A stretch of DNA of 64,000 nucleotides. Origin: Pseudomonas lini. Its GTDB lineage: Bacteria > Pseudomonadota > Gammaproteobacteria > Pseudomonadales > Pseudomonadaceae. The position numbers and the translations under genes were made by a program. The DNA is taken from the NCBI RefSeq assembly GCF_964063345.1, contig NZ_OZ061318.1, positions 3,658,001 to 3,722,000 of the forward strand. The letters run 5' to 3'. The stretch's first letter is position 1; each line of letters starts with the position of its first letter. The notes under the pieces are model-generated. The model worked only from the letters and a program-made list of their open reading frames with translations. It made no database searches and had not been told where the DNA came from. Of this stretch, positions 28,582 through 39,820 are shown piece after piece.

Positions 28582-31023
28582 TCAGAACAAATCGATCGGC
28601 GCTGCCTCATCCGCTGGCAGCGGGCTGCCCGGCACATTGCCGTTACCCAGCTCGTTCACCGACGGTGGCGTGTCTTCGGCCTTGAACAGTTCGAAGTAGG
28701 CGCCTGGTGTGCCAGGGCTGGCTGCACGGCCGCTGACCGGGTCAACCCGCAGGCTGAGGATGCCTTCCGGCTCCGCCTGGGTGTGAGGCGGCTTGTCTTT
28801 AAGGGCCGCCGCCATGTAGTTCATCCAGATCGGCAGGGCGACGGTGCCGCCGAACTCGCGTTTGCCCAGGCTTTCCGGTTGGTCGAAGCCAGTCCAGACG
28901 GTGGTCACGTAATCGGCGTTGTAGCCGGAGAACCAGGCGTCCTTGGATTCGTTGGTGGTGCCGGTCTTGCCCGCGATGTCGCTGCGACCCAAGGCCAGCG
29001 CACGGCGGCCGGTACCGAGTTTGATCACGTCCTCAAGCATGCTGTTGAGAATGTAGGTGGTGCGTCCGTCGACAATGCGCTCAGCCACGGCTGGCGCTTG
29101 CGGCGCTGGTTGGGTGCTCGGTGCTTCGCCTGGAATGGCGTTGACCGTGAAGGTGTTGGAGGCCGGCACGGCGATGCCATCGCTGGCGACGGCGCCTTTT
29201 GGAACGCTCGGCGGGTTGGCAACGAACAGCGTGTCGCCGTTGCGGCTTTCGATCTTGTCGATGATGTACGGGGTTATCTTGTAGCCGCCGTTGGCGAAGG
29301 TGCTCCAGCCGGTGGCGATTTCCATTGGCGTCAGGGTCGCGGTACCCAGGGCCAGCGACAGGTTGCGCGGCAGGTCCTGCTTGTTGAAGCCGAACTTGCT
29401 GATGTAGTCGATGGTGCGGTCGACACCCAGCGCTTGCAACAATCGGATCGATACCAGGTTGCGCGACTTGTAGAGCGCTTCACGCATGCGGATCGGGCCG
29501 AGGAAGGTGTTGGTGTCGTTCTTCGGACGCCAGACCTTGTCCAGGTACTCGTCGACGAACACGATCGGTGCGTCGTTCACCAGGCTGGCGGCGGTATAGC
29601 CGTTGTCCAGGGCGGCGCTGTAGACGAATGGCTTGAAGCTTGAACCCGGCTGACGCTTGGCCTGCATGGCGCGGTTGTAGTTGCTCTGCTCGAAGGCGAA
29701 CCCGCCGACCAGCGAACGAATAGCACCGTTCTGCGGATCGAGGGAAACCAGTGCGCCCTGAGCCTGCGGAATCTGGCTGAATTTGAGCGAATTGTCTGGC
29801 TGACGCTGCACGCGAATCAGATCACCAACCTGTGCGACATCCGACGGCTGCTTCGGATTGGCGCCCATGCTGTTGGTGTTCAGGAAGGGGCGAGCCCACT
29901 TCATGGTGTCCCAGGCAACGTGTTCTTCGCCGGTGCGGGTCAGCACCTGCACGCCGTTCTTGTCGACCTGGGTCACGATCGCCGGTTCCAGGCTGCTGAT
30001 GGTCCGCTGCTTGGTCAGCTCCAGGATCCAGGCCTCTCGGGTTTTACCCGGCAGACGTGACTCGGGGCCGCGATAACCGTGCCGTTGATCGTAGGTCATC
30101 AAGCCTTCGTGAACCGCGGTGTTGGCCATTTCCTGCAAATCGCTCGGCACCGTGGTGGTGACACGGAAACCTTCGGTATACGCATCGCTGCCATAGCGGC
30201 CGACCATTTCGGCACGGGCCATTTCGGCGACGTACGGAGCGTTCACTTCCGGGGTCGGCACATGGTAGCTGGCGTTCAGCGGCTCATTGATCGCGGTGGT
30301 GTAGTCGGCTTCGGTGATCTTGCCGAGCTTGTACATGCGCCCAAGGATCCAGTCGCGACGCTCCTTGCTGCGGGCCGGGTTGGCCAGCGGGTTGAAGCGT
30401 GACGGGGCTTTTGGCAGGCCGGCGATCATCGCCATCTGCGCCAGGCTGACGTCACGAATCGACTTGCCGTAATAGACCTGCGCCGCCGCCTCGATGCCAT
30501 AGGCGCGGTTGCCCAGATAGATCTTGTTGACGTATAGCTCGAGGATCTCGTCCTTGGTCAGCTGTCGTTCGATCTGCAGCGCCAGGAGGATTTCGGTGGT
30601 TTTGCGCGAGAAGCTGCGTTCGCTGGTGAGGAAGAAGTTCTTCGCCACCTGCATGGTGATGGTGCTGCCGCCGGACTGAATGTGTCCGCTTTTTACCAGT
30701 TGGGTAGCGGCACGCATCAGGCTGCTCGGATCGACGCCGTAGTGGTTGGCGAAATTGTCGTCTTCAGCACTTAGTAACGCATTAATGAAGTTGGGGGGAA
30801 TGTCGGCGAAACGGATCGGCGTACGGCGCATTTCACCAAATTCTGCGATCAACTTGTTGTCGCTGCTGTACACCCGCAAAGGAATCTGCAACTGAATACT
30901 TCTCAGCGCCTCCACGGATGGCAATCCGGGGCTAAGGTAAAGAAAAGCGCCGCTCAGACCCAGGAGCAGTCCGCAGAAAACGGCGACGATGGACCAACCG
31001 AAAAATTTCAGCAGACGAATCAA
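28582..31023 (-). CDS. ponA: PonA (MrcA, PBP1a), bifunctional penicillin-binding protein
   Basis: Peptidoglycan glycosyltransferase/transpeptidase of 813 residues, anchored by one N-terminal helix (about 7-29). Glycosyltransferase signatures: EDDNFANHYGVD, GGSTITMQVAKN, and KIYLGNRAYGIEAAA. Transpeptidase: QPGSSFKPF with the active Ser, SRN-type motif YKSRNLVSI, and KTGTTN. An OB-like insertion lies between the domains. It is divergent from pilM, the standard ponA/pilM arrangement of pseudomonads; the 216-base gap contains a TATAAT on the minus strand at 31124-31129 that may be its -10. Confidence 0.96.
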   Translation of the reverse strand: MIRLLKFFGWSIVAVFCGLLLGLSGAFLYLSPGLPSVEALRSIQLQIPLRVYSSDNKLIAEFGEMRRTPIRFADIPPNFINALLSAEDDNFANHYGVDPSSLMRAATQLVKSGHIQSGGSTITMQVAKNFFLTSERSFSRKTTEILLALQIERQLTKDEILELYVNKIYLGNRAYGIEAAAQVYYGKSIRDVSLAQMAMIAGLPKAPSRFNPLANPARSKERRDWILGRMYKLGKITEADYTTAINEPLNASYHVPTPEVNAPYVAEMARAEMVGRYGSDAYTEGFRVTTTVPSDLQEMANTAVHEGLMTYDQRHGYRGPESRLPGKTREAWILELTKQRTISSLEPAIVTQVDKNGVQVLTRTGEEHVAWDTMKWARPFLNTNSMGANPKQPSDVAQVGDLIRVQRQPDNSLKFSQIPQAQGALVSLDPQNGAIRSLVGGFAFEQSNYNRAMQAKRQPGSSFKPFVYSAALDNGYTAASLVNDAPIVFVDEYLDKVWRPKNDTNTFLGPIRMREALYKSRNLVSIRLLQALGVDRTIDYISKFGFNKQDLPRNLSLALGTATLTPMEIATGWSTFANGGYKITPYIIDKIESRNGDTLFVANPPSVPKGAVASDGIAVPASNTFTVNAIPGEAPSTQPAPQAPAVAERIVDGRTTYILNSMLEDVIKLGTGRRALALGRSDIAGKTGTTNESKDAWFSGYNADYVTTVWTGFDQPESLGKREFGGTVALPIWMNYMAAALKDKPPHTQAEPEGILSLRVDPVSGRAASPGTPGAYFELFKAEDTPPSVNELGNGNVPGSPLPADEAAPIDLF

Positions 31024-31211
31024 GGCTTTTGGATATCCAGGGCAAAGAATGAATTAGGCATCAGGGTTCAGGCTATACAGAGAATGACCCGCGCTTGCAG
31101 TGAAAGCGGAAAAAACGCTCGGCATTATAAGCATTTTTCCGTCGGGGGCGTCATTTGCGCTTCTGTCAAGACGGGGGGTATTGAACGCAATGGATATTAC
31201 AGAGTCCGTAA

Positions 31212-32302
<1,091 letters not shown>

Positions 32303-32303
<1 letters not shown>

Positions 32304-32869
32304 TGGCGCGGATCAATCTTTTACCCTGGCGTGAAGAGTTGCGCGAAGGGCGTCGCAAACGCTTTTTGTTGGCGTTGGTCGGTGTGCTGGTGGGGTCAGT
32401 GGGGGCATTGCTGATCGCGGACCAGGTCATTAACAGCGCCATTGATCGGCAAGTTGCGCGTAACGATTACATCAGCAAGCAGATTGCTGTGGTCGACGAG
32501 CGGATCAAGCAGATCAGCGACTTGAAGGCCCGTCGACAGCAACTCGTCGAGCGCATGCGCATTATTCAGGACCTGCAAGGCAACCGGCCGATCAGCGGGA
32601 GGATTTTCGATCAATTGGCGCGTACTTTGCCGGAAGGAGTTTATTTCACCGAAGTGAAAATGGTCGGCAAGACGTTGTCTATCACCGGCGCGGCGGAGTC
32701 CAACAATCGTGTTTCGGATCTGATGCGCAATCTTGATGCCTCCGACTGGTTCGATGCGCCAAACCTTACGGAAGTCAAAGCGACCACCGCCGGTCAGCTG
32801 GATCAGGCCAATGTTTTTCAGTTGACCGTCCGTCAGACTCAGCCCGCAGTTGTGGGGGGCGCTAAATGA
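32303..32869 (+). CDS. pilN: PilN, type IV pilus alignment subcomplex protein
   Basis: 188-residue bitopic inner-membrane protein. The conserved N-terminal MARINLLPWREELRE motif binds PilM; one helix follows (about 22-44), then a periplasmic coiled coil and ferredoxin-like domain that pairs with PilO. Overlaps pilM and pilO. Confidence 0.96.
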
Positions 32870-33486
32870 AACTGTCCGAATGGTTCGAAGGGTTACGCCA
32901 GATCGACATCAACGATCTGGACACCAACAACCTGGGTTCCTGGCCACCGGCGATCAAGGTTCTGGCGAGTGTCCTGCTGATGGTTCTGGTGCTGGCCCTG
33001 GGCTACAGCTTCTTGATCAGCGATCTGCAAAACCACTTGGAACTCAGGCGCGAAGAAGAGTCGACGCTCAGGGAGCAATTCGCGACCAAAGCCCATATGG
33101 CGGCAAATCTGGAGCTGTATACCCAGCAGATGAAGGAAATGGAGAACTCCTTCGGCATGCTATTACGGCAATTGCCCAGCGACACCGAAGTGCCCGGCCT
33201 GCTGGAAGATATCACCCGCGCCGGTCTGGGCAGCGGCCTGGAGTTCGAAGAGATCAAGCTGCTTCGAGAGGTCACCCAGCAGTTCTACATCGAGCTGCCT
33301 ATCCAGATCACCGTCACCGGCGCTTATCACGACCTGGCCACTTTCGTCAGCGGCGTGGCCGGGCTCCCGCGGATCGTCACCCTGCATGATTTCGACCTGG
33401 CGCCGGCCAGTCCTGATGGTCCGAAGTTGCGCATGAGCATCCTTGCCAAGACCTATCGCTACAACGACAAGGGGTTGCAGAAATGA
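32866..33486 (+). CDS. pilO: PilO, type IV pilus alignment subcomplex protein
   Basis: 206-residue partner of PilN with one membrane helix (VLASVLLMVLVLALGYSFL, about 29-47), a coiled coil, and a periplasmic ferredoxin-like domain. Overlaps pilN and pilP by four bases. Confidence 0.95.
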   Translation: MKLSEWFEGLRQIDINDLDTNNLGSWPPAIKVLASVLLMVLVLALGYSFLISDLQNHLELRREEESTLREQFATKAHMAANLELYTQQMKEMENSFGMLLRQLPSDTEVPGLLEDITRAGLGSGLEFEEIKLLREVTQQFYIELPIQITVTGAYHDLATFVSGVAGLPRIVTLHDFDLAPASPDGPKLRMSILAKTYRYNDKGLQK

Positions 33487-34010
33487 GCCCGATTCGTTGC
33501 CTGTCGATGGGTATGTGTCTGGTCGTCCTGGCCGGTTGTGGCGCTGACACTGATTTCAGTGATCTGGACGCCTATCTGAACGAAGTGCGCCTGCGTGCGC
33601 CCGGCAAGATTGAACCAACGCCGACATTCCGGTCTTACCCGACATTCACCTATAACGCTGCCAACCTGCGTAGCCCGTTCTCCCGGCAGGTCAGAGTCGA
33701 TCTGGCCGGCCAGAAGCATGGCTCGCGCAACGTCAAACCCGACCCCAACCGGGTCAAGCAGTACCTCGAAGGTTTCAACATCGAGCAATTTGAAATGGTC
33801 GGCACCATCTCCAATGCAGCTGGCTCCTTTGCGCTGTTGCGCGGGGCGGGCGGCGTGCATCGGCTGAAAGTCGGCGATTACCTGGGGCGTAACGATGGGC
33901 GGATCGTCGCCATCAGCGGTTCGCAAGTCGACGTGGTCGAAATCGTTCCCGATGGCGAAGGTGCCTGGCTGGAACGGCCGCGAACCATCCCTTTGAAAGA
34001 GCACTCATAG
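33483..34010 (+). CDS. pilP: PilP, type IV pilus lipoprotein
   Basis: 175-residue inner-membrane lipoprotein linking PilNO to the PilQ secretin. Lipobox LAGC near residue 19; an unstructured segment containing TYNAANLRSPF, then the beta-sandwich (MVGTISNAAGSFALLRG ... VHRLKVGDYLG). Starts within the end of pilO. Confidence 0.95.
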   Translation: MSPIRCLSMGMCLVVLAGCGADTDFSDLDAYLNEVRLRAPGKIEPTPTFRSYPTFTYNAANLRSPFSRQVRVDLAGQKHGSRNVKPDPNRVKQYLEGFNIEQFEMVGTISNAAGSFALLRGAGGVHRLKVGDYLGRNDGRIVAISGSQVDVVEIVPDGEGAWLERPRTIPLKEHS

Positions 34011-34023
34011 TGGAACTCGAATA

Positions 34024-36099
34024 ATGAACAGGATTTTCTCAACCTTCGGTATTTCGCTATGGATAGCGTTTCTGTCGCCGATGGTAGTGGCGGCCAACCT
34101 CAAAGCGCTGGATGTCGCTGCGTTGCCCGGTGACCGTGTCGAGTTGAAGTTGTCGTTCGATGGGCCGCCGCCGCAGCCCCACGGTTACACGACAGAGCAG
34201 CCTGCGCGGATTGCGCTGGACCTGCCGGGGGTTACCAGTCAGCTGGCGAGCAAGAATCGGGACCTGGGCGGCGGCAATGCCCGCAGCGCCACGGTGGTTG
34301 AGGCCAAGGACCGCACACGGCTGATCATCAGCCTGACTCAATTGACTCCATACAACGCCCGCGTCGAAGGCAACAATCTGTTCGTGGTCGTCGGGCAAGG
34401 GGCCGGTAACAAGGCGCCCAAGCCGATCACCAACGCACCGCGCGCAGCCACTGCGACACCAGCGCCCGCCAGGGCCAATGCGCCCGTGGGCAAAGCCATC
34501 CGGGGCGTGGATTTCCAGCGCGGCACCCAGGGTGAGGGCAATGTGATCATTGATCTGTCGGATCCGTCGATCGCCCCGGACATCCAGGAACGCGATGGCA
34601 AAATCATCGTCGGTTTCACCAAGACCCAACTGCCTGAACGGTTGCGTGTACGCCTCGACGTCAAGGATTTCGCTACGCCGGTGCAGTTCGTCAACGCCAG
34701 CGCCACGGGCGACCGGGCCATTATCAGTATCGAGCCCAGTGGCGCCTTCGATTATTCGACCTACCAGACCGACAACAAACTGACCGTCAGCATCCGGGCG
34801 ATGACTGTCGATGACTTGCACAAGCGCAACACCGAACGCTTTGCCTACACCGGCGAAAAACTCTCGCTGAATTTTCAAGACATCGATGTGCGCTCGGTGC
34901 TGCAACTGATCGCCGATTTCACCAACCTCAATCTGGTGGCCAGCGACACGGTGCAGGGCGGCATCACGTTGCGTCTGCAGAATGTGCCGTGGGATCAAGC
35001 GCTGGACCTGGTGCTGAAAACCAAAGATTTAGACAAGCGCAAGATCGGTAACGTGCTCCTTGTGGCGCCCGCCTCTGAAATCGCCTCTCGTGAGCGTCAG
35101 GAGTTGGAGTCGCAAAAACAGATCGCGGAACTGGCGCCGCTGCGTCGTGAGCTGCTGCAAGTCAACTACGCCAAGGCCAAGGACATCGCTGAGTTGTTCA
35201 AGTCGGTGACTAGTGACGACGCAAAAACCGATGAGCGTGGCTCGATCACTGTCGATGAGCGGACCAACAACATCATTGCCTACCAGACCCAGGATCGCCT
35301 CGACGAGCTGCGTCGCATTGTTGCGCAGCTGGATATCCCGGTGCGTCAGGTGATGATCGAGGCACGCATCGTCGAAGCCAACGTCGATTACGACAAAAGC
35401 CTAGGCGTACGCTGGGGTGGTTCGGCGCAGAAGGGTAACTGGAACACATCCGGGGTCAACGGCTCTTCGACCACCATTGGTACTCCGGGAAGCACCAGCA
35501 CTAACTCGCCGTTCGTCGACCTGGGGACCTCTGGCAACACCTCGGGGATCGGCATCGCCTTCATTACCGACAATGTGCTGCTGGACCTTGAGCTTTCAGC
35601 CATGGAGAAAACCGGCAACGGGGAAATCGTCTCGCAGCCCAAGGTGGTCACGTCCGACAAGGAAACCGCGAAAATCCTCAAGGGCACCGAGATTCCTTAT
35701 CAGGAAGCCAGTTCCAGCGGCGCCACCTCGGTGTCGTTCAAGGAAGCTTCGCTGTCCCTGGAAGTGACCCCGCAGATCACGCCAGACAATCGAATCATCA
35801 TGGAGGTCAAGGTCACCAAGGACGAACCGGACTACCTGAACAAAGTGCAGGATGTACCGCCGATCAAGAAAAACGAGGTCAACGCCAAGGTGTTGGTTAA
35901 CGACGGCGAGACTATCGTCATTGGTGGGGTTTTCTCAAATACTCAGAGCAAGGTTGTAGATAAGGTGCCATTTCTCGGTGATGTGCCGTATCTTGGCCGC
36001 CTTTTCCGGCGTGATGTGGTTTCGGAGAAAAAATCCGAGCTGCTGGTATTTCTCACTCCGCGTATCATGAACAATCAGGCGATTGCTGTGAGTCATTGA
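34024..36099 (+). CDS. pilQ: PilQ, type IV pilus secretin
   Basis: Outer-membrane channel for the pilus fibre, 691 residues. Signal peptide, two AMIN domains that bind peptidoglycan (about 25-130 and 155-260), a secretin N0-type domain ([22 protein letters not shown]), an N1 domain, and the C-terminal secretin barrel with [10 protein letters not shown] and [10 protein letters not shown] Ser/Thr/Gly-rich insert (about 480-505) sits inside the secretin domain. It follows pilP by 13 bases and is followed at once by aroK. Confidence 0.96.
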   Translation: MNRIFSTFGISLWIAFLSPMVVAANLKALDVAALPGDRVELKLSFDGPPPQPHGYTTEQPARIALDLPGVTSQLASKNRDLGGGNARSATVVEAKDRTRLIISLTQLTPYNARVEGNNLFVVVGQGAGNKAPKPITNAPRAATATPAPARANAPVGKAIRGVDFQRGTQGEGNVIIDLSDPSIAPDIQERDGKIIVGFTKTQLPERLRVRLDVKDFATPVQFVNASATGDRAIISIEPSGAFDYSTYQTDNKLTVSIRAMTVDDLHKRNTERFAYTGEKLSLNFQDIDVRSVLQLIADFTNLNLVASDTVQGGITLRLQNVPWDQALDLVLKTKDLDKRKIGNVLLVAPASEIASRERQELESQKQIAELAPLRRELLQVNYAKAKDIAELFKSVTSDDAKTDERGSITVDERTNNIIAYQTQDRLDELRRIVAQLDIPVRQVMIEARIVEANVDYDKSLGVRWGGSAQKGNWNTSGVNGSSTTIGTPGSTSTNSPFVDLGTSGNTSGIGIAFITDNVLLDLELSAMEKTGNGEIVSQPKVVTSDKETAKILKGTEIPYQEASSSGATSVSFKEASLSLEVTPQITPDNRIIMEVKVTKDEPDYLNKVQDVPPIKKNEVNAKVLVNDGETIVIGGVFSNTQSKVVDKVPFLGDVPYLGRLFRRDVVSEKKSELLVFLTPRIMNNQAIAVSH

Positions 36100-36103
36100 T
36101 TCT

Positions 36104-36622
36104 GTGCGAAATTTGATTCTTGTTGGACCGATGGGGGCTGGAAAAAGCACCATCGGCCGTTTGCTGGCCAAAGAGCTGCGCCTGCCATTCAAAGATTCCG
36201 ATAAGGAAATTGAATTGCGCACGGGCGCCAATATCCCGTGGATCTTCGATAAGGAAGGCGAACCGGGCTTTCGTGACCGCGAGCAGGCGATGATTGCCGA
36301 GCTGTGCGCATTCGACGGCGTGGTGTTGGCGACCGGTGGCGGCGCCGTGATGCGCGAAGCCAATCGTCGAGCGCTGCACGCCGGTGGTCGGGTGGTCTAT
36401 CTGCATGCGTCTGTCGAGCAGCAGGTCGGCCGAACAGCTCGCGACCGCAACCGGCCACTGTTGCGCACCGCCGATCCGGCCAAGACCCTGCGGGACTTGC
36501 TGGCGATCCGTGATCCGCTGTATCGGGAGATCGCCGACCTGGTGGTTGAAACCGATGAGCGGCCACCGCGAATGGTGGTGCTCGACATCCTCGAACGCTT
36601 GCAGCAGCTACCGCCCCGTTAA
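36104..36622 (+). CDS. aroK: AroK, shikimate kinase
   Basis: ATP-dependent phosphorylation of shikimate, 172 residues. GTG start; Walker [10 protein letters not shown]; shikimate-binding DSDKEIE and GGGAVM; lid region ARDRNRPLL. The order pilQ-aroK-aroB-damX-like gene is shared with enterics and other gammaproteobacteria. Confidence 0.97.
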   Translation: MRNLILVGPMGAGKSTIGRLLAKELRLPFKDSDKEIELRTGANIPWIFDKEGEPGFRDREQAMIAELCAFDGVVLATGGGAVMREANRRALHAGGRVVYLHASVEQQVGRTARDRNRPLLRTADPAKTLRDLLAIRDPLYREIADLVVETDERPPRMVVLDILERLQQLPPR

Positions 36623-36772
36623 TGCGCGGCGCGAAATGCGCTATCCTCGGCGTCCTGTCGCAGCCGCTCAAGGTTGTGGCGGCTGACTACCGAACGGCGT
36701 CGCACCAGCAGGCGCCATGGAATTCGTAAACTGAAGGCAGGATGCCTGATTCAATCTTCACTGTGGGGACAC

Positions 36773-37873
36773 ATGCAGACACTCAAGGTCGATCTAGGCG
36801 AGCGCAGCTACCCGATTCATATTGGCGAAGGTTTGTTGGATCAGCCTGAACTGCTGGCACCGCATATCCGCGGGCGGCAGGTGGCGATCATCTCCAACGA
36901 GACCGTCGCGCCGCTCTACCTCGAGCGTCTGACCCGCAGTCTTGCGCAGTTCTCGGTGATTTCCGTGGTGCTGCCCGATGGCGAAGCCTTCAAAACCTGG
37001 GAAACCCTGCAGCTGATTTTCGACGGTCTGCTGACCGCACGGCACGACCGCCGCACCACGGTAATCGCCCTCGGTGGCGGTGTGATTGGTGACATGGCCG
37101 GTTTTGCGGCTGCCTGCTACCAGCGTGGCGTCGATTTCATCCAGATACCAACCACGTTGTTGTCGCAAGTCGACTCCTCGGTGGGCGGCAAGACCGGGAT
37201 CAATCACCCGCTTGGCAAGAACATGGTCGGCGCCTTCTATCAGCCCAACGTGGTGCTGATCGATACCGCCACCCTCAACACCTTGCCGCCCCGCGAACTG
37301 TCTGCCGGGCTGGCAGAAGTCATCAAATACGGGCTGATCTGCGACGAGCCATTCCTGACCTGGCTCGAAGAAAACGTCGATCGCCTGCGAGCGCTGGACC
37401 AGACCGCCCTGACTTACGCCATCGAACGCTCCTGCGCGGCCAAGGCTGCGGTGGTGGGTGCCGACGAGAAAGAAACCGGTGTGCGTGCCACGTTGAACTT
37501 GGGCCACACCTTCGGCCATGCGATCGAAACCCACATGGGCTATGGTGTCTGGTTGCATGGCGAAGCAGTCGCTGCCGGCACCGTAATGGCATTGGAAATG
37601 TCTGCGCGCCTGGGCTGGATCAGTGAACAGGAACGTGATCGCGGTATTCGTCTGTTCCAGCGTGCCGGCCTGCCGGTCATTCCGCCGGAAGAGATGAGCG
37701 AAGCCGATTTTCTCGAACACATGGCAATTGACAAGAAAGTGATCGACGGTCGTTTGCGCCTGGTGCTGCTGCGCCGCATGGGCGAAGCAGTGGTGACCGA
37801 CGATTATCCGAAAGAGGTTTTACAGGCCACGCTGGGGGCGGATTACCGCGCCTTGGCTCAGCTTAAAGGTTAA
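36773..37873 (+). CDS. aroB: AroB, 3-dehydroquinate synthase
   Basis: Second step of the shikimate pathway, NAD- and zinc-dependent, 366 residues. The frame opens at 36674 but [18 protein letters not shown] at 36773 is the family start. [14 protein letters not shown], the substrate loop [18 protein letters not shown], and zinc ligands in GHTFGHAIE are visible. About 150 bases separate it from aroK. Confidence 0.97.
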   Translation: MQTLKVDLGERSYPIHIGEGLLDQPELLAPHIRGRQVAIISNETVAPLYLERLTRSLAQFSVISVVLPDGEAFKTWETLQLIFDGLLTARHDRRTTVIALGGGVIGDMAGFAAACYQRGVDFIQIPTTLLSQVDSSVGGKTGINHPLGKNMVGAFYQPNVVLIDTATLNTLPPRELSAGLAEVIKYGLICDEPFLTWLEENVDRLRALDQTALTYAIERSCAAKAAVVGADEKETGVRATLNLGHTFGHAIETHMGYGVWLHGEAVAAGTVMALEMSARLGWISEQERDRGIRLFQRAGLPVIPPEEMSEADFLEHMAIDKKVIDGRLRLVLLRRMGEAVVTDDYPKEVLQATLGADYRALAQLKG

Positions 37874-37883
37874 TAAGATCCCG

Positions 37884-39470
37884 ATGACTAGTTTGCATGC
37901 CGACGAGGCTTTCCTCGGCCATTACCAGTTAAGTCATGACCCTTTCGCTCCACGGGTGCCTGGCTTCAAATTTTTCCCGGCCCAGCGCAAACCGGTGCTG
38001 GGGCAGTTGCATCATCTGGCCCGTTACAGCCAGTTGTTGCTGGTGGTCACTGGCCCTCAAGGCAGCGGCAAAACCCTGTTGCGTCAGGCCCTGGTGGCCA
38101 GCACCAACAAACAGTCAGTGCAGAGCGTGGTGGTTTCCGCCCGTGGTGCCGGCGATGCAGCCGGTATGCTGCGTCAGGTGGCTCAGGCGCTGGACGTCGA
38201 GCAGGCCGAAATCGGCGCGATCCTGGCCCAAGTGGTACAGCTTGCCCTCACGGGGCAGGAAGTCTATTTGCTGGTGGATGATGCCGAGCAACTCGACGAA
38301 TCCGCGCTGGAAGCCTTGCTGGCCTTGGCCGCTGGTGCACCGGAAGGTCGCCCGCACGTGTTCCTGTTCGGGGAGTCCTCGCTGATTGCCCAACTTGAAG
38401 CGCTGAGCCTGGAGGAAGAGCGCTTCCACGTCATCGAATTGCAGCCTTATACCGAAGAAGAAACCCGCGAATACCTGGACCAGCGTCTTGAAGGCGCTGG
38501 CCGGGGTATCGAACTTTTCACCGCAGATCAGATCTCTGATATTCACGAAAGCTCCGACGGTTGGCCTGGCACCATCAACCAGGTCGCCCGCGATGCGATG
38601 ATCGAAGCAATGATTGCCAGCCGCTCAGCGGTGAAGCGTCCAAGTATGGGGTTCAACATGCCGAAGAAACACGTATTGGCGATTTCCGCCGTGGTCGTGG
38701 TCGCGGTAGCTGCCGCCTGGTTGATGCCGGGTCGCAGCAAAGCGCCGACCACCGGTGCGCCTGCCAACGAACAGGCGCAACTGCCGCTGGGCCAGGGCTC
38801 GCCACAACCTGACAGTGGTGGCGCTCCATCCGTCGAATTCGCCGGTAATTCGCAACCGATGCCGTTGCCGTTGGTCGGCAACTCGCAGCCGGTGATGCGT
38901 GGTCCATTGGCCGAAGCCGCCGGTGGTATCACCGAAGGCGACGACGGCGTGCCGGTCGAAGGCTCCAGCGCTACACCGCCAACCGTGACCACGACTGCGC
39001 CGCCTGCCGGCATCCAGCCGGGCCCGGCGCCAACGCCTGCCGCCAAACCGGTTCCAGCGCCGACTCAGGTCGCTACAGCCAAGCCCGCACCTGCACCTGT
39101 TGCCAAACCGGCTCCAGCGCCCGCCAAGCCGGTCGTCGCCGCCAAACCTGCCGAGAAGCCTGTCGCCGTGGCTAAAGCCGCCGGTGGCGGCTGGTACGCA
39201 GGCCAGGCGCCGGGTAACTACGTGGTGCAAATCCTTGGCACCAGCTCCGAATCGGCCGCGCAGAGCTTCGTCAAGGAGCAGGGCGGCGAGTACCGTTATT
39301 TCAAGAAAGTACTCAACGGCAAGCCGCTTTACGTCATCACCTACGGTAGCTTCGCCAACCGCGATGCAGCCGTTACCGCCATCAAGGCCTTGCCAGCGAA
39401 GGTTCAGGCTGGTAAACCTTGGCCTCGCACTGTCGCCAGCGTCCAACAGGAACTGGCAACAACTCGCTGA
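37884..39470 (+). CDS. AAA ATPase with C-terminal SPOR domain (DamX-like)
   Basis: 528-residue membrane protein. Residues about 1-250 are an ExeA-type AAA ATPase (Walker A GPQGSGKTLL, Walker B VYLLVDDAEQLD); one membrane helix (ISAVVVVAVAAAWLM, about 271-288); a long Pro/Ala-rich periplasmic linker with KPAPAPV repeats; a C-terminal SPOR domain (NYVVQILGTSSE ... LYVITYGSFANRD) for septal peptidoglycan. In enterics the gene after aroB is damX; the present protein keeps the ATPase domain that DamX has lost or diverged in. Division role is an inference from domain and position. Confidence 0.88.
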   Translation: MTSLHADEAFLGHYQLSHDPFAPRVPGFKFFPAQRKPVLGQLHHLARYSQLLLVVTGPQGSGKTLLRQALVASTNKQSVQSVVVSARGAGDAAGMLRQVAQALDVEQAEIGAILAQVVQLALTGQEVYLLVDDAEQLDESALEALLALAAGAPEGRPHVFLFGESSLIAQLEALSLEEERFHVIELQPYTEEETREYLDQRLEGAGRGIELFTADQISDIHESSDGWPGTINQVARDAMIEAMIASRSAVKRPSMGFNMPKKHVLAISAVVVVAVAAAWLMPGRSKAPTTGAPANEQAQLPLGQGSPQPDSGGAPSVEFAGNSQPMPLPLVGNSQPVMRGPLAEAAGGITEGDDGVPVEGSSATPPTVTTTAPPAGIQPGPAPTPAAKPVPAPTQVATAKPAPAPVAKPAPAPAKPVVAAKPAEKPVAVAKAAGGGWYAGQAPGNYVVQILGTSSESAAQSFVKEQGGEYRYFKKVLNGKPLYVITYGSFANRDAAVTAIKALPAKVQAGKPWPRTVASVQQELATTR

Positions 39471-39820
39471 AGATTCGGCGGCCTTACCCAGGCCGCCTCT
39501 CCAAGCACCTCAAAATTTCTGCAAGCGCATGCCGCCCCTCCAGGCCGCGTGCCTTGTGGTGTCTGCGTCATAGTGGTCTTTGAGTCGTTGCGGTCAAAAT
39601 TAAAAAAGTTTTGACTAGCACAGCATATCGCTTTAAACCTTTCACAAATGCGACATAGATTTGCGACATTTCGTCGTCAAATTTGTGAGCCTCGGTGTCG
39701 GTGTGTACAATGACCTCCCTTTTGCCCCCGCAAAGCTGGCGTACGTTCGGCGTGGATGGTAACCGGTTGAATTGAAAAGAAATTTGCCTCGACAAGAGGC
39801 AGCCTGGTGAGAAAGTGTCT
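39471..39820 (+). promoter_or_regulatory. Leader region of gltB with hairpin and sigma-70 promoter
   Basis: Gene-free stretch of 350 bases. At 39477-39497 there is a perfect GGCGGCC/GGCCGCC hairpin, probably ending the upstream transcript although no T-run follows. At 39683-39711 TTGTGA, 17 bases, TACAAT form a good promoter whose start would lie near 39718, giving a leader of about 100 bases. No gene is seen in the stretch. Confidence 0.65.
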